Source: Syntrophobacterales bacterium (GTDB lineage Bacteria > Desulfobacterota > Syntrophia > Syntrophales > UBA5619). From it: a stretch of 55,143 nucleotides of DNA. The translations under genes were made by a program, and so were the position numbers. Shown here in pieces: positions 15,703 through 25,044 of the stretch; the first letter of the stretch is position 1, and the number at the start of each line of letters is the position of its first letter. Under the pieces are notes generated by a model, which had not been told where the DNA came from, did not search any database, and saw only the letters and a list, made by a program, of their open reading frames with translations. Location of the stretch: the NCBI GenBank assembly GCA_019429105.1, contig JAHYJE010000024.1, positions 1 through 55,143 of the forward strand, written 5' to 3'.

Positions 15703-16565
15703 TTCCTGGGTGGATTTTTCTATCGGCGCTGTCTTTGCCGCCAATAAGGAGGCAAAAATTCTGATAAGTCAGCGGGTGGAAAATCAGGATGCCGAATTTG
15801 CCGGCGTTCTGGCGGCTTTTTTGGACCCAATTGTTTTCTATAATCAGTACGCCGACTATCTCAATATCGATGTTGATGCGATTGCGCTGTTCGACATGCA
15901 AGGAACGACCATTACAAGCTGGATCAACCACAATAATGTTTCACAAAAATTCCTCGGGACAGACATTCGCACCATCCCGCTCTTCTCGGCGTTAAGGCAA
16001 AACGTTGCAAGCGGCGGTGGGCGTAGAACCCACGAAGACGCCGAGACGATTATTTCTACGTTTCAATTATCCGGATTTCCTTTTCAAATTGCCGTTTCGT
16101 ACAGCAAAAAAAAATGTCCTCCAAAAATGGCGTCGGGAAACAATCCGCTACCTTATGATAATTGGCGCAACCATTTTCATAGTGATATTCACGATCGCCT
16201 TAAGCTTTCAGCAAAGAAAACGGCGACGAAAGGCTGAGTTAGAGATTGTCCAATATCATGAGCGCCTGGAAGAAACCGTTGGAAAACGGACTCAGGAACT
16301 ATCGGAAACAAATAAAGCGCTGCAGCAAACAAAAGATGAACTCAACAAAGCGCTTATTGAAGTCAAAACATTGAGCGGCATGCTGCCGATCTGCTCCTAC
16401 TGCAAAAAAATCAGGGATGACAAGGGCTATTGGAACCAGCTCGAAGCTTACATTCATGATCACTCGGAGGCTCAATTCAGCCACGGCATCTGTCCGGAAT
16501 GCGCCCGAAAATACTTCCCGGAGATTTACGGCAAGGACAAAGACCATTCCGGAGACAGTGCGTAG
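15656..16565 (+). pseudogene. Sensor-like segment: extracytoplasmic domain, TM helix, coiled coil, Cys-rich tail (frameshifted)
   Basis: One frame (15656-16237) encodes a probable extracytoplasmic sensing domain: HRDSWVDFSIGAVFAANKEA, then an FLDPIVFYNQYADYLN stretch. A run of nine A residues at about 16106 shifts the frame. The homologous continuation runs to 16565 with one membrane helix (MIIGATIFIVIFTIALSF), a basic exit, a coiled coil (EETVGKRTQELSETNKALQQ) and the C-terminal motif LPICSYCKKIRDDKGYW ... FSHGICPECARKYFPE, common at the end of Desulfobacterota signalling proteins. There is no kinase, GGDEF or methyl-accepting domain. The N-terminal membrane anchor is missing, so this was either fused to the upstream DctP-like part or is truncated. 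Confidence 0.7.
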
Positions 16566-16616
16566 AACTCCGAGATTGCCGCTCCCTGGCGGCAATCCCC
16601 GGACAACTTGAAAATA

Positions 16617-16771
16617 TTTAAAAGTAGCTTATTTCCTTAAATCCATGTCTGATTTCAGATCGACGGGATCGTCGTCGAGGACGATTACGTGGGCGGATTT
16701 GCGCCCGATGACAACCGGGATGATCGTTTTGTTGCGACCGGCAAACTCGCGCAGGCCAAAATAGCGGTCGG
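16617..16771 (-). pseudogene. Displaced 3' end of kup
   Basis: On the minus strand this piece reads the last about 45 codons of Kup in frame, down to VDLKS and then DMDLRK and a TAA at 16637-16639. It is identical to the resident kup 3' end except for one base (16737), up to the point where the resident gene instead ends TGAD. It has no upstream part of kup. It is best read as the original kup terminus left behind when the neighbouring element inserted. Confidence 0.8.
16650..16771. repeat. Left 122-bp direct repeat (att-like)
   Basis: Bases 16650-16771 match 34800-34921 in the same orientation with a single mismatch (A at 16737, C at 34887). Similarity stops abruptly on both sides. The pair bounds an 18-kb block and behaves like attachment-site duplicates at the 3' end of kup. 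Confidence 0.9.
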
Positions 16772-17292
16772 TCGGGAAAGAAAACACCGCACCAAGCTCA
16801 GCAAAGGCTGTGCCGAGCCACAGGGCAGAGGGAAGGGCCGACGCCGTCCCTAGCCGAACGCGGAAGGGAAAGATGCAGGCGGCGTGACCGGGCTGGAGCA
16901 GAGGACTTTGTCATGTTCGCCCGTCAACTCCCTGCCCTTTTGGGGTTTGGCGCTGCCGCGTGGCAGGTCGAGCTTCAAGAAAATACTGAACCATTAACGC
17001 CTACGCATAACGGGGTTAAACGAATATTTACAAAAAATATTTCAGAAGTGCTTGAATCGCCATGGGAAAAGTTGTACAAGAATGCGCGAAATTTGTGGGT
17101 GCGCCTTCAAGGAAGAGGAAGGCAGACAGCAAAAACCCGTCGAGATTCCGGGGAAACTCTTTCACAAATCCACAAGCGTAGTATATCCGGCGGTTCTGTG
17201 TCCCGCCTGCAAGAAAGATTACGGCATACTCAGCCGGATGGGTCTTGGCACATAACGTTTCTTGTCAGTTCTCAGGGGGAATAAAATCATTA

Positions 17293-20154
17293 ATGAATAT
17301 TCCTGTTCTCGCCCCCGGCGCACGGGTTCTGATCAGAGACGCCGAATGGCTTGTCCGCAAGGTGGATCGCACAGCCAACGGCAGTCAGGCTGTATCTGTG
17401 GTTGGGCTCTCCCAGATCGTCAAGGACCGGGAGGCCATTTTCCTGGAGGAGATCGACCGGATCGAACCCCTCAATCCCGCCGATACGGATCTCGTCGCCG
17501 ACACCTCCAGCTATTACCGCGATTCTCTCCTCTTCATGGAAAGCCTGCTCCGGCAGACCCCTCCAACCGATGAGTATCTCTACATCGGCCATCGGGGCGC
17601 CATGGATATCGTCCCCTATCAACTCGATCCGGCCATCCAGGCCCTGAAGCAGCCCCGGCAGCGCATCCTGATCGCCGACGCCGTCGGCCTCGGCAAGACC
17701 ATCGAGGCGGGCATCCTCCTGTCCGAGCTAATCCGTCGTGGAAAGGGAAAGCGCATCCTGGTCCTCACGGTAAAAAGCATGCTCACCCAGTTTCAGAAGG
17801 AACTCTGGAGCCGCTTCACCATTCCCCTTACGCGCCTCGATTCAGTCGGCCTTCAGCGGGTCCGTTCCCGCATCCCGACGAACCACAACCCCTTTTACTA
17901 CTTTGATCGGGCGATCATCTCCATAGATACCCTCAAGCAGGACGCCGAATATCGAACTTACCTGGAAAAATGCTACTGGGATGTGATCGTTATCGACGAG
18001 GCCCACAACGTGGCCGCCCGGGGAACCGATTCCGCCTCCCTTTCCATGCGCTATCGCCTGGCGAACCTCCTGAAGCACCGATCGGACGCCCTGATCATGC
18101 TCTCGGCCACGCCCCATGACGGCAAGCCCCGGGCTTTCGCGAGCCTGATGAACATGCTCAACCCGACAGCTATCGCCGATCCGGAAGACTACGGCCCCGA
18201 GGATATCAAGGGACTCTTCATCCGCCGCTTCAAAAAAGACATCAAGGACCAGGTCGCCAAATCCTTCAAGGAGAGGAAGATCGCCGTGGCAAAGTGCCAG
18301 GCGTCTCCTGCGGAAGAAAAAGCCTTCGACGTTTTTACCCAGATGACCTTTACCCGTCTGGACCAGCGGCATACGGCCGGCAAGCTCTTCAAGACCACCC
18401 TGGAAAAGGCCCTCTTTTCCAGCCCGGCGGCCTGCCTCCAGACCATTGAAAACCGGATCTCGCACCTGCAAAAGGAAGACGGAGACAATGCGGTCAAGGA
18501 TATCCAGGCGTTGCAAACCTTGGCCGAGGCACTTCAGCCCGTGGGGCCGAAAAACTTCAGCAAATATCAGAAGCTCCTCTCCGTCATCCGGGATCCCTTT
18601 CACGGTTTTGACTGGACCGGGAGAGATACCAAGGACCGTCTGGTGATCTTCACCGAACGGATCGATACCCTGGGTTTTCTCGCCGAACATCTGCCCGGCG
18701 ATCTGGGTCTCAAAGAGGACCAAATTGCCATCCTGCATGGCAGCCTTTCCGACGTAGATCAACAGCAGATCGTCGAGGACTTCGGCCGCGAGGAGGCGCC
18801 TGTCCGGCTTCTCCTCGCTTCGGATGTGGCCTCCGAGGGGATTAACCTCCATTTTCTCTGCCATCGGATGATCCATTTCGACATCCCCTGGTCCTTCATG
18901 TGTTTTCAGCAACGCAACGGCCGGATCGACCGATACGGCCAGGAGCGGGAGCCCTGGATAGTCTATCTGATGACGGAAAGCGTCAGCGAGAAGATCAAGG
19001 GAGACAACCGCATCCTGGAACTGCTGATCACGAAAGACGAGCAGGCCGTAAAGAACATCGGCGATCCCTCGGCCCTGATGGGCGTCTATGACATGGAAGA
19101 GGAAGAGCGGATCACCGCCGCCGCAATCGAGGCGGGGGCCGGCGCAGCCGACTTCGAGAACCTCCTGCAGAAGGCGCCCAAGGACCCCCTCGGCCTGCTT
19201 ATGGGAAACGAGATCATCCCAACGGGCGAAGGAGCGCCAAGTGCCCAGAAGCAAATGCCCTCGTTCTTTGCGGACGATTTTTCCTTCTTCCGCGAGGCGC
19301 TCGAATACCTGAAGAGCTTTCAGCCCCTGCAAATGGTCTTTGATGTCCCCGCCCGGACGGTCAACTTCGCCCTCCCCCTGAACCTGAAGCATGAGTTGGA
19401 GCAGCGGTTCCGCTTCCTTCCACCGGAGATCTGGCCGGAAAGCGGGGAGTTCATCCTTTCTGCCGACCGCAATCAGATCATGGATGAGATTCGCCGGACC
19501 CGCAAGAAGGAGGCGACCTGGCCGAAGATGCATCTCCTCTGGGACCTTCATCCCCTGATGCGCTGGCTCAACGACAAACTCCTGGCTGTCTTTGGCCGCC
19601 ATCAGGCCCCCGTCCTGACCCTGCCGGGGAAACTGGAAGCGAGGGAAGTCCTCTTTATCCTCTCCGGGATCATCCCCAACCGGAAAAGCCAGCCCCTGAT
19701 CGCCTCCTGGATCGGGGTCCGTTTTCTGGGCGGCCGGTTTGACGCCGTCGTTGATTTCCCGGCCATCCTGGTGCGGACAGGACTGGACGGTGAGAAAGTT
19801 CCCAACCAAGGCAAACTGTTCGACAAAGAGGCCCTCAAAAAGATGCTCCCCGAGGCCATTGTCAAGGCCGGGGAATGGATGCACCAGCGGCGCAAAGAGT
19901 TTGAAACCATGACGGATGCCAAGCTCAACGCTCAGATGGCCGAATTGGATCGCCTCAAACAGAAGCGGTATCGGCAATTGGAGTTTGAGTTCGCCAAGGC
20001 GGCGCCGACCACCCGCGCCCAGGAGCGCAAGGAGCGGGACCAGCGAGAGATCGACCGCATCTTTGCTGAATACCTGTCGTGGATCGAAAATTCCATCCTT
20101 ACAGAGGATGTCCCCTATATCCGGGTGGTCGCCGTGCTGAAAGGAGAGGCGTGA
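17293..20154 (+). CDS. SNF2-family helicase, DrmD-like (DISARM-type defence)
   Basis: A 953-aa SWI2/SNF2 ATPase. The N-terminal beta-rich segment (PGARVLIRDAEWLVRKVDRT) precedes the Walker A loop DAVGLGKTIEA near residue 128, a DEAH box (VIDEAHNVA) near 233, LSATPHDG near 270, and helicase motifs V-VI (SDVASEGINLHF ... QRNGRIDRYGQ) near 505-550. The charged, helical C-terminus is about 400 residues. This size and N-terminal wording match the DrmD helicase of class 1 DISARM systems, which accompany an adenine methyltransferase, exactly as here. ATG 17293 is favoured over an upstream start because the domain begins at NIPVLAPG. The stop overlaps the next start (TGATG). Confidence 0.85.
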   Translation: MNIPVLAPGARVLIRDAEWLVRKVDRTANGSQAVSVVGLSQIVKDREAIFLEEIDRIEPLNPADTDLVADTSSYYRDSLLFMESLLRQTPPTDEYLYIGHRGAMDIVPYQLDPAIQALKQPRQRILIADAVGLGKTIEAGILLSELIRRGKGKRILVLTVKSMLTQFQKELWSRFTIPLTRLDSVGLQRVRSRIPTNHNPFYYFDRAIISIDTLKQDAEYRTYLEKCYWDVIVIDEAHNVAARGTDSASLSMRYRLANLLKHRSDALIMLSATPHDGKPRAFASLMNMLNPTAIADPEDYGPEDIKGLFIRRFKKDIKDQVAKSFKERKIAVAKCQASPAEEKAFDVFTQMTFTRLDQRHTAGKLFKTTLEKALFSSPAACLQTIENRISHLQKEDGDNAVKDIQALQTLAEALQPVGPKNFSKYQKLLSVIRDPFHGFDWTGRDTKDRLVIFTERIDTLGFLAEHLPGDLGLKEDQIAILHGSLSDVDQQQIVEDFGREEAPVRLLLASDVASEGINLHFLCHRMIHFDIPWSFMCFQQRNGRIDRYGQEREPWIVYLMTESVSEKIKGDNRILELLITKDEQAVKNIGDPSALMGVYDMEEEERITAAAIEAGAGAADFENLLQKAPKDPLGLLMGNEIIPTGEGAPSAQKQMPSFFADDFSFFREALEYLKSFQPLQMVFDVPARTVNFALPLNLKHELEQRFRFLPPEIWPESGEFILSADRNQIMDEIRRTRKKEATWPKMHLLWDLHPLMRWLNDKLLAVFGRHQAPVLTLPGKLEAREVLFILSGIIPNRKSQPLIASWIGVRFLGGRFDAVVDFPAILVRTGLDGEKVPNQGKLFDKEALKKMLPEAIVKAGEWMHQRRKEFETMTDAKLNAQMAELDRLKQKRYRQLEFEFAKAAPTTRAQERKERDQREIDRIFAEYLSWIENSILTEDVPYIRVVAVLKGEA

Positions 20155-23100
20155 TGGCCCTCGATCTCACCGGCATCGCGAACGAAAACGAATTCTACAC
20201 CCACCATTACCTGACGGTTCTGCTGGAAAACGACCTCAAGGGGCTCTTTACCGCCTGGGAGGAGCGAGAGACAAGGGAGGGTGTCAAACCGCCCCAGGAT
20301 CAACTTGCCCGTCACAATAGGAATTATTTCACCCTTCGCAAGACGATGGAACGGCTCCGTACAATAGAGGAGATCCTTCCCTGTCAGCGGGAGTTCTTCC
20401 CCACCCTTCTGGAGAGCCTGGGTTATACCTACGAACCGGCCCTTAAAGAATTGGATTCGGGCGCCCTCTTCCCCGTCATTGGCGAAATCCGCAAGAAGGA
20501 CGGCGCGCCGGAACTCTGGATCGTCGAGGCGGCCGCCCCCCTGTCGGATGACCCCGACCCGCTGGACCTGCCCCTGACGGCAGCCCACTACGGGGAGGCA
20601 GACGCAGCCCAGATGCTCTTGGAGATCCCCCTTTCGGACCTCATGACAAAACAGGTCTTTACCCAGACGGAGCCGCCCCGCTGGGTCCTCATCTTGAGCA
20701 TTTCCCACATCATCCTTCTTGACCGGAGCAAGTGGAACGAGAGGCGCTACCTCCGCTTCGACCTGCCGGAGATTCTGGGTCGGCGGGCGCCATCCACCCT
20801 GAAGGCGACAGCGGCCCTCCTCCATCGGCAGAGTATCTGCCCGGAAGACGGCATCAGCCTCCTCGATACCCTGGATGAGAATTCCCACAAGCACGCCTTC
20901 GCCGTCTCCGAGGACCTCAAGTATTCTGCCCGGGAGGCCGTGGAACTCCTCGGCAATGAGGCCATCTTCTACATCCGGCAGAAGCGCAAGGAGGGCGTCT
21001 TCGGGGACCGAGGCGGCGAAGCCCTGGACGCGGATAAGCTGACGCGGGAGTGCCTGCGCTACCTCTACCGGCTCCTGTTTCTCTTCTACATCGAGGCCCG
21101 GCCGGAGCTGGGCTACGCCCCCATGAATAGCGAGGAGTACCGCACCGGCTACAGCCTCGATGCCCTGCGGGACCTGGAATTGAATCTCCTTTCGGAGGAA
21201 TCGTCGCGGGAGGGCTATTTCATCAATGACTCACTCCAGACCCTCTTTCCCCTCATCTTCGAAGGGTTCAATTACGAACGGACGACAGCCGTTCTCACCT
21301 TCGAGGAACAGCGCCCCGTATTCCGTCTCTACCCTCTGAATTGCCATCTCTTCGATCCGGCCCGGACCCCGCTTCTCAACGGCGTAAAATTCCGCAACGG
21401 CATCCTCCAGAAGGTAATCGAGCTTCTCTCCCTCTCCCGCGCCGGGAATGGCCGACATCGTCGTGGCCGCATCAGCTACGCCCAACTCGGGATCAACCAG
21501 CTCGGAGCCGTTTACGAGGGGCTCCTCTCCTACACCGGCTTTTTTGCCGAAACGGATCTCTATGAAGTCAAAAAGGCGGGAACAGAGGTCAACGAGCTGG
21601 AGGCCGCCTTTTTCGTCAATGCCGAAGATTTCCCGCAGTATGAGGAGTCCGAGCGGGTTTACAACACCGATGGGACGCATCGGATCTATCCCCGCGGGAC
21701 ATTCATTTACCGCTTGGCGGGCCGGAATCGGGAGAAGACCGCCTCCTACTACACCCCTGAGGTCCTCACCCGCTGCCTTGTCAAATACGCCCTGAAGGAA
21801 CTCCTCAAGGACAAGACGGCGGACGACATCCTGAAGCTGACCGTCTGCGAGCTGGCCATGGGGAGCGCCGCCTTCCTCAACGAGGCAATCAACCAGTTGG
21901 CCGATGCCTATCTGGAGAGAAAACAGAAGGAAACGGGTGAAACGATCGGCCATGACGACTACGGCCGGGAGAAGCAGAAGGTCAAGGCCTTCCTGGCCGA
22001 CAACAACGTCTTCGGCGTGGACCTGAACCCCGTGGCAGTGGAACTGGCCGAGGTTTCCCTCTGGCTCAACGCCATTTATGTGGGCCAGGACGGCGAAACA
22101 CCCATTATCCCCTGGTTCGGGAACCAACTCGTCTGTGGCAACTCCCTTGTCGGCGCCCGGCGCCAGGTCTTTGATGCCGAACTCCTGGAAGAAAACCGCA
22201 AGGGAAAGGAAACCTGGCTGGATGTCGTCCCGGATCGGGTCCCACTGGGCAAGCCCCGGCCGCCGAAATCGGTTTACCATTTTCTCCTGCCCGATGCGGG
22301 CATGGCCAACTACACCGACCGGGTCGTCCGTGGAATGGCCAGGAAGGAAACGGAGACGATCAAGGCCTGGCGAAAGGATTTCATCCGGCCGTTTAATGCC
22401 GGCGAGATCGAGACCTTGCAGCGGCTCTCCGACGCCGTGGACAAACTCTGGCACCGGCATGTGGCACAATCCGCCCAGATCCGTTTCCAAACCAGGTCCG
22501 CTTATAAATTCTTCGGCTATGACGATGAAAATATCTACAAGCAGTCCCTGACGACGAAACAGAAAGATGACCTCTTCAACCGGGAGCTTCTTTCGGAGAA
22601 TATCGCCAACTCCAGCCCCTTCCGCCGTCTCAAGCTCGTCATGGACTACTGGTGCGCCCTCTGGTTCTGGCCGATCCAGGAAGCGGAAAAGCTCCCTTCC
22701 AGGGACGAGTTCCTCATGGATCTGACCCTGATCCTCGAAGGGTCGGTCTATGAAACCGTTCCAGCCGCGGGAGAGCAGTTGTCGCTTCTTCCCGACAACC
22801 GCCCAACGCAGCAGGACTTGGCTCTGACGAACGAATTCGGCCATGTGAACGTTGATTCCCTTTGCCAAAACATTGAGCGACTCGCTCTGGTCCGTGCCCT
22901 GGCAGATAAACATAATTTCCATCATTGGGAACTCGTCTTCGCCGACATTTTCGCCGATCACGGCGGCTTCGATCTCAATGTCGGAAACCCGCCGTGGATC
23001 AAGATCGAATGGAATGAAGGAGGGCTTCTTGGCGATTACGATCCGCTGTTCGTCATTCGGAACACCTCAGCACCCCAAATGGCCAACCTGAGGGAGAAGG

Positions 23101-24884
23101 CCATTGAGAAGCGGAGCATCCGCGGCGAATACCTCAATGAATATATAGGATTTCAAGGGACACAAAACTTCCTGAATGCCTATCAGAATTATCCGGTCTT
23201 GAAAGGGACGCAATCAAACCTCTACAAGTGTTTCCTTCCCCAAGCCTGGATGATCGGAACAAGTCAGGGTGTATCAGGATTTCTGCATCCTGAGGGGGTC
23301 TATGATGATCCCAATGGGGGAAAGTTGCGAGAGGAGATCTACCGTCGTCTCCAGTATCATTTCCAGTTTGTCAATGTGAAAAAACTTTTTTCAGAGATTC
23401 TTCATTGGGTTACATATTCAATCAACGTATACAGGAAGCGGGTTGACAGGATTTCTTTCTCCACCATGTCCAATTTGTTCGTCCCTCAAACCATAGATGC
23501 ATCCTTTCTGAATACGGGAACAGGGAAAGCAGCTGGAATCAAGGGTGATGCTGGGAGTTGGAACACTACCGGACATAAAGATAGGATTATTTCTGTTGAT
23601 GAAACGGCTCTGCAGCAATTCGCCGAATTATACGACGAACATGGCACACCTATCCTACATGCTCGCCTTCCTGCCCTGCATACCCGACAGATCGCCGACG
23701 TATTGAAAAAATTTTCGGCCCAAGAACAACGCCTTGGAGATCTGAGAAGTGAATATTTTTCAACAGTTATGTTTGATGAAACTAACGCTCCAAAGCTTGG
23801 TACGATTATAAGAGCAACCCAGTTTGCAGACACGCCGGGAAACTGGATACTCTCCGGTCCACATTTCTATGTGGCTAATCCTTTTTATAAAACGCCAAAT
23901 GCGGTATGTGATAAGCATCATGAATATGAATGCATTGATCTGTCAGAACTCCCCGACGATTACCTGCCCAGGACCAATTATGTGCCCGCCTGCGATCCCG
24001 CAGCATATCGGGAGAAGACACCAAAGGTCACTTGGGATCAGTACCATTCGGCCACAGATTATTATCGGGTGGTTTATCGTAGTATGCTGTCGCAATCAGG
24101 CGAAAGAACGCTGGTCAGCGCAATCATTCCCCCAGGGACTGCGCATATAAATGGCGCACAGACTGCAGCATTCAAAGATATTTCTGCCCTTCTAACAAGC
24201 GCTTTCATAGCAACCTCTTTAGTCAGTGACTTTTACATTAAGTCCACCGGAAGGAGCAATCTGCACCATATTTGGGAGAACCTTCCACTCTTTGATATAA
24301 TGCCCTCTGGTAAAATACGAATTCTCTTACTTAACTGCCTAACCAATCATTACACCGGTCTCTGGAAAGAATGCTGGAACGAGGCCTTCCGTCAGGAGTG
24401 CTGGACAAAGAGCGATCCCCGCCTCGACAAGGAGAAATTCGCCAAACTGACCCTGAAATGGCAACGCAACTGTGCCCTCCGGATGGATTATGAACGGCGG
24501 CAGGCCCTCGTGGAGATTGACGTCTTAGCGGCAATGGCCCTCGGCCTCACCCTGGACGAACTCTGCACGATCTACCGGATCCAGTTCCCCGTCCTGCGGC
24601 AGAACGAGAACGACACCTGGTACGAACAAAACGGCCGGATCGTTTTCACGTGCAGCAAGGGCCTCCCCGGTGTCGGTTTCTCACGTGCGGAGTGGAACGA
24701 GATCAAAGATGTCGCATCGGGAACCATCACCCGGACCATAGTGGACGACACCCTCCCCGGCGGTCCCCGGGAGCGCACCATCACCTATGCCGCCCCCTTC
24801 GACCGCTGCGACCGTGAAGCCGACTACGCTACCGCCTGGGCAGCCTTTGAAAAGCTGGGGATGGGAGCTAATCGGTCAAAATGA
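20154..24884 (+). CDS. Large N6-adenine DNA methyltransferase (Eco57I/PglX/DrmMI-like)
   Basis: A 1576-aa DNA methyltransferase of the gamma type. The SAM-binding motif I is ELAMGSAAFL near residue 565, VFGVDLNPVAVELAEVSLWLN follows near 618, and the catalytic motif IV is NPPW near 944. About 560 residues of N-terminal helical domain precede it. A C-terminal region of about 600 residues should hold target recognition. Bases about 23,090-24,340 (residues about 980-1395) are visibly more AT-rich than the rest, as expected for an exchanged recognition domain. Translation is coupled to the SNF2 gene. It probably methylates host DNA to mark self for the system, though a restriction role is possible. 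The last codons lie in a 35-bp repeat. Confidence 0.88.
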   Translation: MALDLTGIANENEFYTHHYLTVLLENDLKGLFTAWEERETREGVKPPQDQLARHNRNYFTLRKTMERLRTIEEILPCQREFFPTLLESLGYTYEPALKELDSGALFPVIGEIRKKDGAPELWIVEAAAPLSDDPDPLDLPLTAAHYGEADAAQMLLEIPLSDLMTKQVFTQTEPPRWVLILSISHIILLDRSKWNERRYLRFDLPEILGRRAPSTLKATAALLHRQSICPEDGISLLDTLDENSHKHAFAVSEDLKYSAREAVELLGNEAIFYIRQKRKEGVFGDRGGEALDADKLTRECLRYLYRLLFLFYIEARPELGYAPMNSEEYRTGYSLDALRDLELNLLSEESSREGYFINDSLQTLFPLIFEGFNYERTTAVLTFEEQRPVFRLYPLNCHLFDPARTPLLNGVKFRNGILQKVIELLSLSRAGNGRHRRGRISYAQLGINQLGAVYEGLLSYTGFFAETDLYEVKKAGTEVNELEAAFFVNAEDFPQYEESERVYNTDGTHRIYPRGTFIYRLAGRNREKTASYYTPEVLTRCLVKYALKELLKDKTADDILKLTVCELAMGSAAFLNEAINQLADAYLERKQKETGETIGHDDYGREKQKVKAFLADNNVFGVDLNPVAVELAEVSLWLNAIYVGQDGETPIIPWFGNQLVCGNSLVGARRQVFDAELLEENRKGKETWLDVVPDRVPLGKPRPPKSVYHFLLPDAGMANYTDRVVRGMARKETETIKAWRKDFIRPFNAGEIETLQRLSDAVDKLWHRHVAQSAQIRFQTRSAYKFFGYDDENIYKQSLTTKQKDDLFNRELLSENIANSSPFRRLKLVMDYWCALWFWPIQEAEKLPSRDEFLMDLTLILEGSVYETVPAAGEQLSLLPDNRPTQQDLALTNEFGHVNVDSLCQNIERLALVRALADKHNFHHWELVFADIFADHGGFDLNVGNPPWIKIEWNEGGLLGDYDPLFVIRNTSAPQMANLREKAIEKRSIRGEYLNEYIGFQGTQNFLNAYQNYPVLKGTQSNLYKCFLPQAWMIGTSQGVSGFLHPEGVYDDPNGGKLREEIYRRLQYHFQFVNVKKLFSEILHWVTYSINVYRKRVDRISFSTMSNLFVPQTIDASFLNTGTGKAAGIKGDAGSWNTTGHKDRIISVDETALQQFAELYDEHGTPILHARLPALHTRQIADVLKKFSAQEQRLGDLRSEYFSTVMFDETNAPKLGTIIRATQFADTPGNWILSGPHFYVANPFYKTPNAVCDKHHEYECIDLSELPDDYLPRTNYVPACDPAAYREKTPKVTWDQYHSATDYYRVVYRSMLSQSGERTLVSAIIPPGTAHINGAQTAAFKDISALLTSAFIATSLVSDFYIKSTGRSNLHHIWENLPLFDIMPSGKIRILLLNCLTNHYTGLWKECWNEAFRQECWTKSDPRLDKEKFAKLTLKWQRNCALRMDYERRQALVEIDVLAAMALGLTLDELCTIYRIQFPVLRQNENDTWYEQNGRIVFTCSKGLPGVGFSRAEWNEIKDVASGTITRTIVDDTLPGGPRERTITYAAPFDRCDREADYATAWAAFEKLGMGANRSK

Positions 24885-24909
24885 ATCGTCACTGATTGAT
24901 CATTCCAGG
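24875..24909. repeat. 35-bp direct repeat, copy 1
   Basis: Identical to 24945-24979, with a 70-bp start-to-start distance. The stop codon of the methyltransferase (24882-24884) falls inside this copy, so the repeat sets the protein's last residues. Origin unknown. Confidence 0.9.
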
Positions 24910-24944
24910 CCGGCGCCGATGCCGGAAAGATTAATACCGAGTTT

Positions 24945-24979
24945 GTCAAAATGAATCGTCACTGATTGATCATTCCAGG
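24945..24979. repeat. 35-bp direct repeat, copy 2
   Basis: Second identical copy, 65 bp upstream of the higB start. Each copy contains imperfectly palindromic AATGAATC ... GATTGATCATT. It may be an element end or a binding site for the HigA antitoxin; the sequence alone does not decide. Confidence 0.85.
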
Positions 24980-25044
24980 GGCTTTACGCTGGTTCCCATT
25001 TAAGGAACTTTTGCCTTGACAGTGGCCGTAAAATGAGGTAGCTA

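Larger units (their letters stand above)
16566..17292. other. Left junction region of the 18-kb insertion
   Basis: This 727-bp stretch contains the displaced kup 3' end (16650-16771). From 16772 to 17292 I recognise no gene. A 67-aa frame at 17052-17255 ends with CPACKKDYG and loosely recalls the Cys-rich tail seen at 16390-16530, but the match is too weak to call. Confidence 0.5.

Noticed and set aside
17052-17255. A 67-codon frame ending CPACKKDYG that recalls a Cys-rich tail
   Set aside because: Similarity to the CxxC...CPxC motif is partial and there is no supporting context; too weak for a gene call.
16913-17284. A 123-codon plus-strand frame before the SNF2 gene
   Set aside because: No recognisable motif, no clear ribosome-binding site, and another overlapping frame looks equally plausible; left as unassigned junction sequence.
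17842-19977. A 711-codon open frame on the minus strand
   Set aside because: It lies entirely opposite the SNF2 helicase gene, has no recognisable domain and reflects the high GC content of the real gene.
21231-22961. A 576-codon minus-strand frame
   Set aside because: Antisense to the methyltransferase gene and featureless.
24875-24979. The 35-bp repeats as a minimal CRISPR array
   Set aside because: Only two copies exist, one overlapping a coding end, with no cas genes nearby.
25016-25044. TTGACA plus TAGCTA as a higB promoter
   Set aside because: The predicted start of transcription would lie inside the higB coding sequence.
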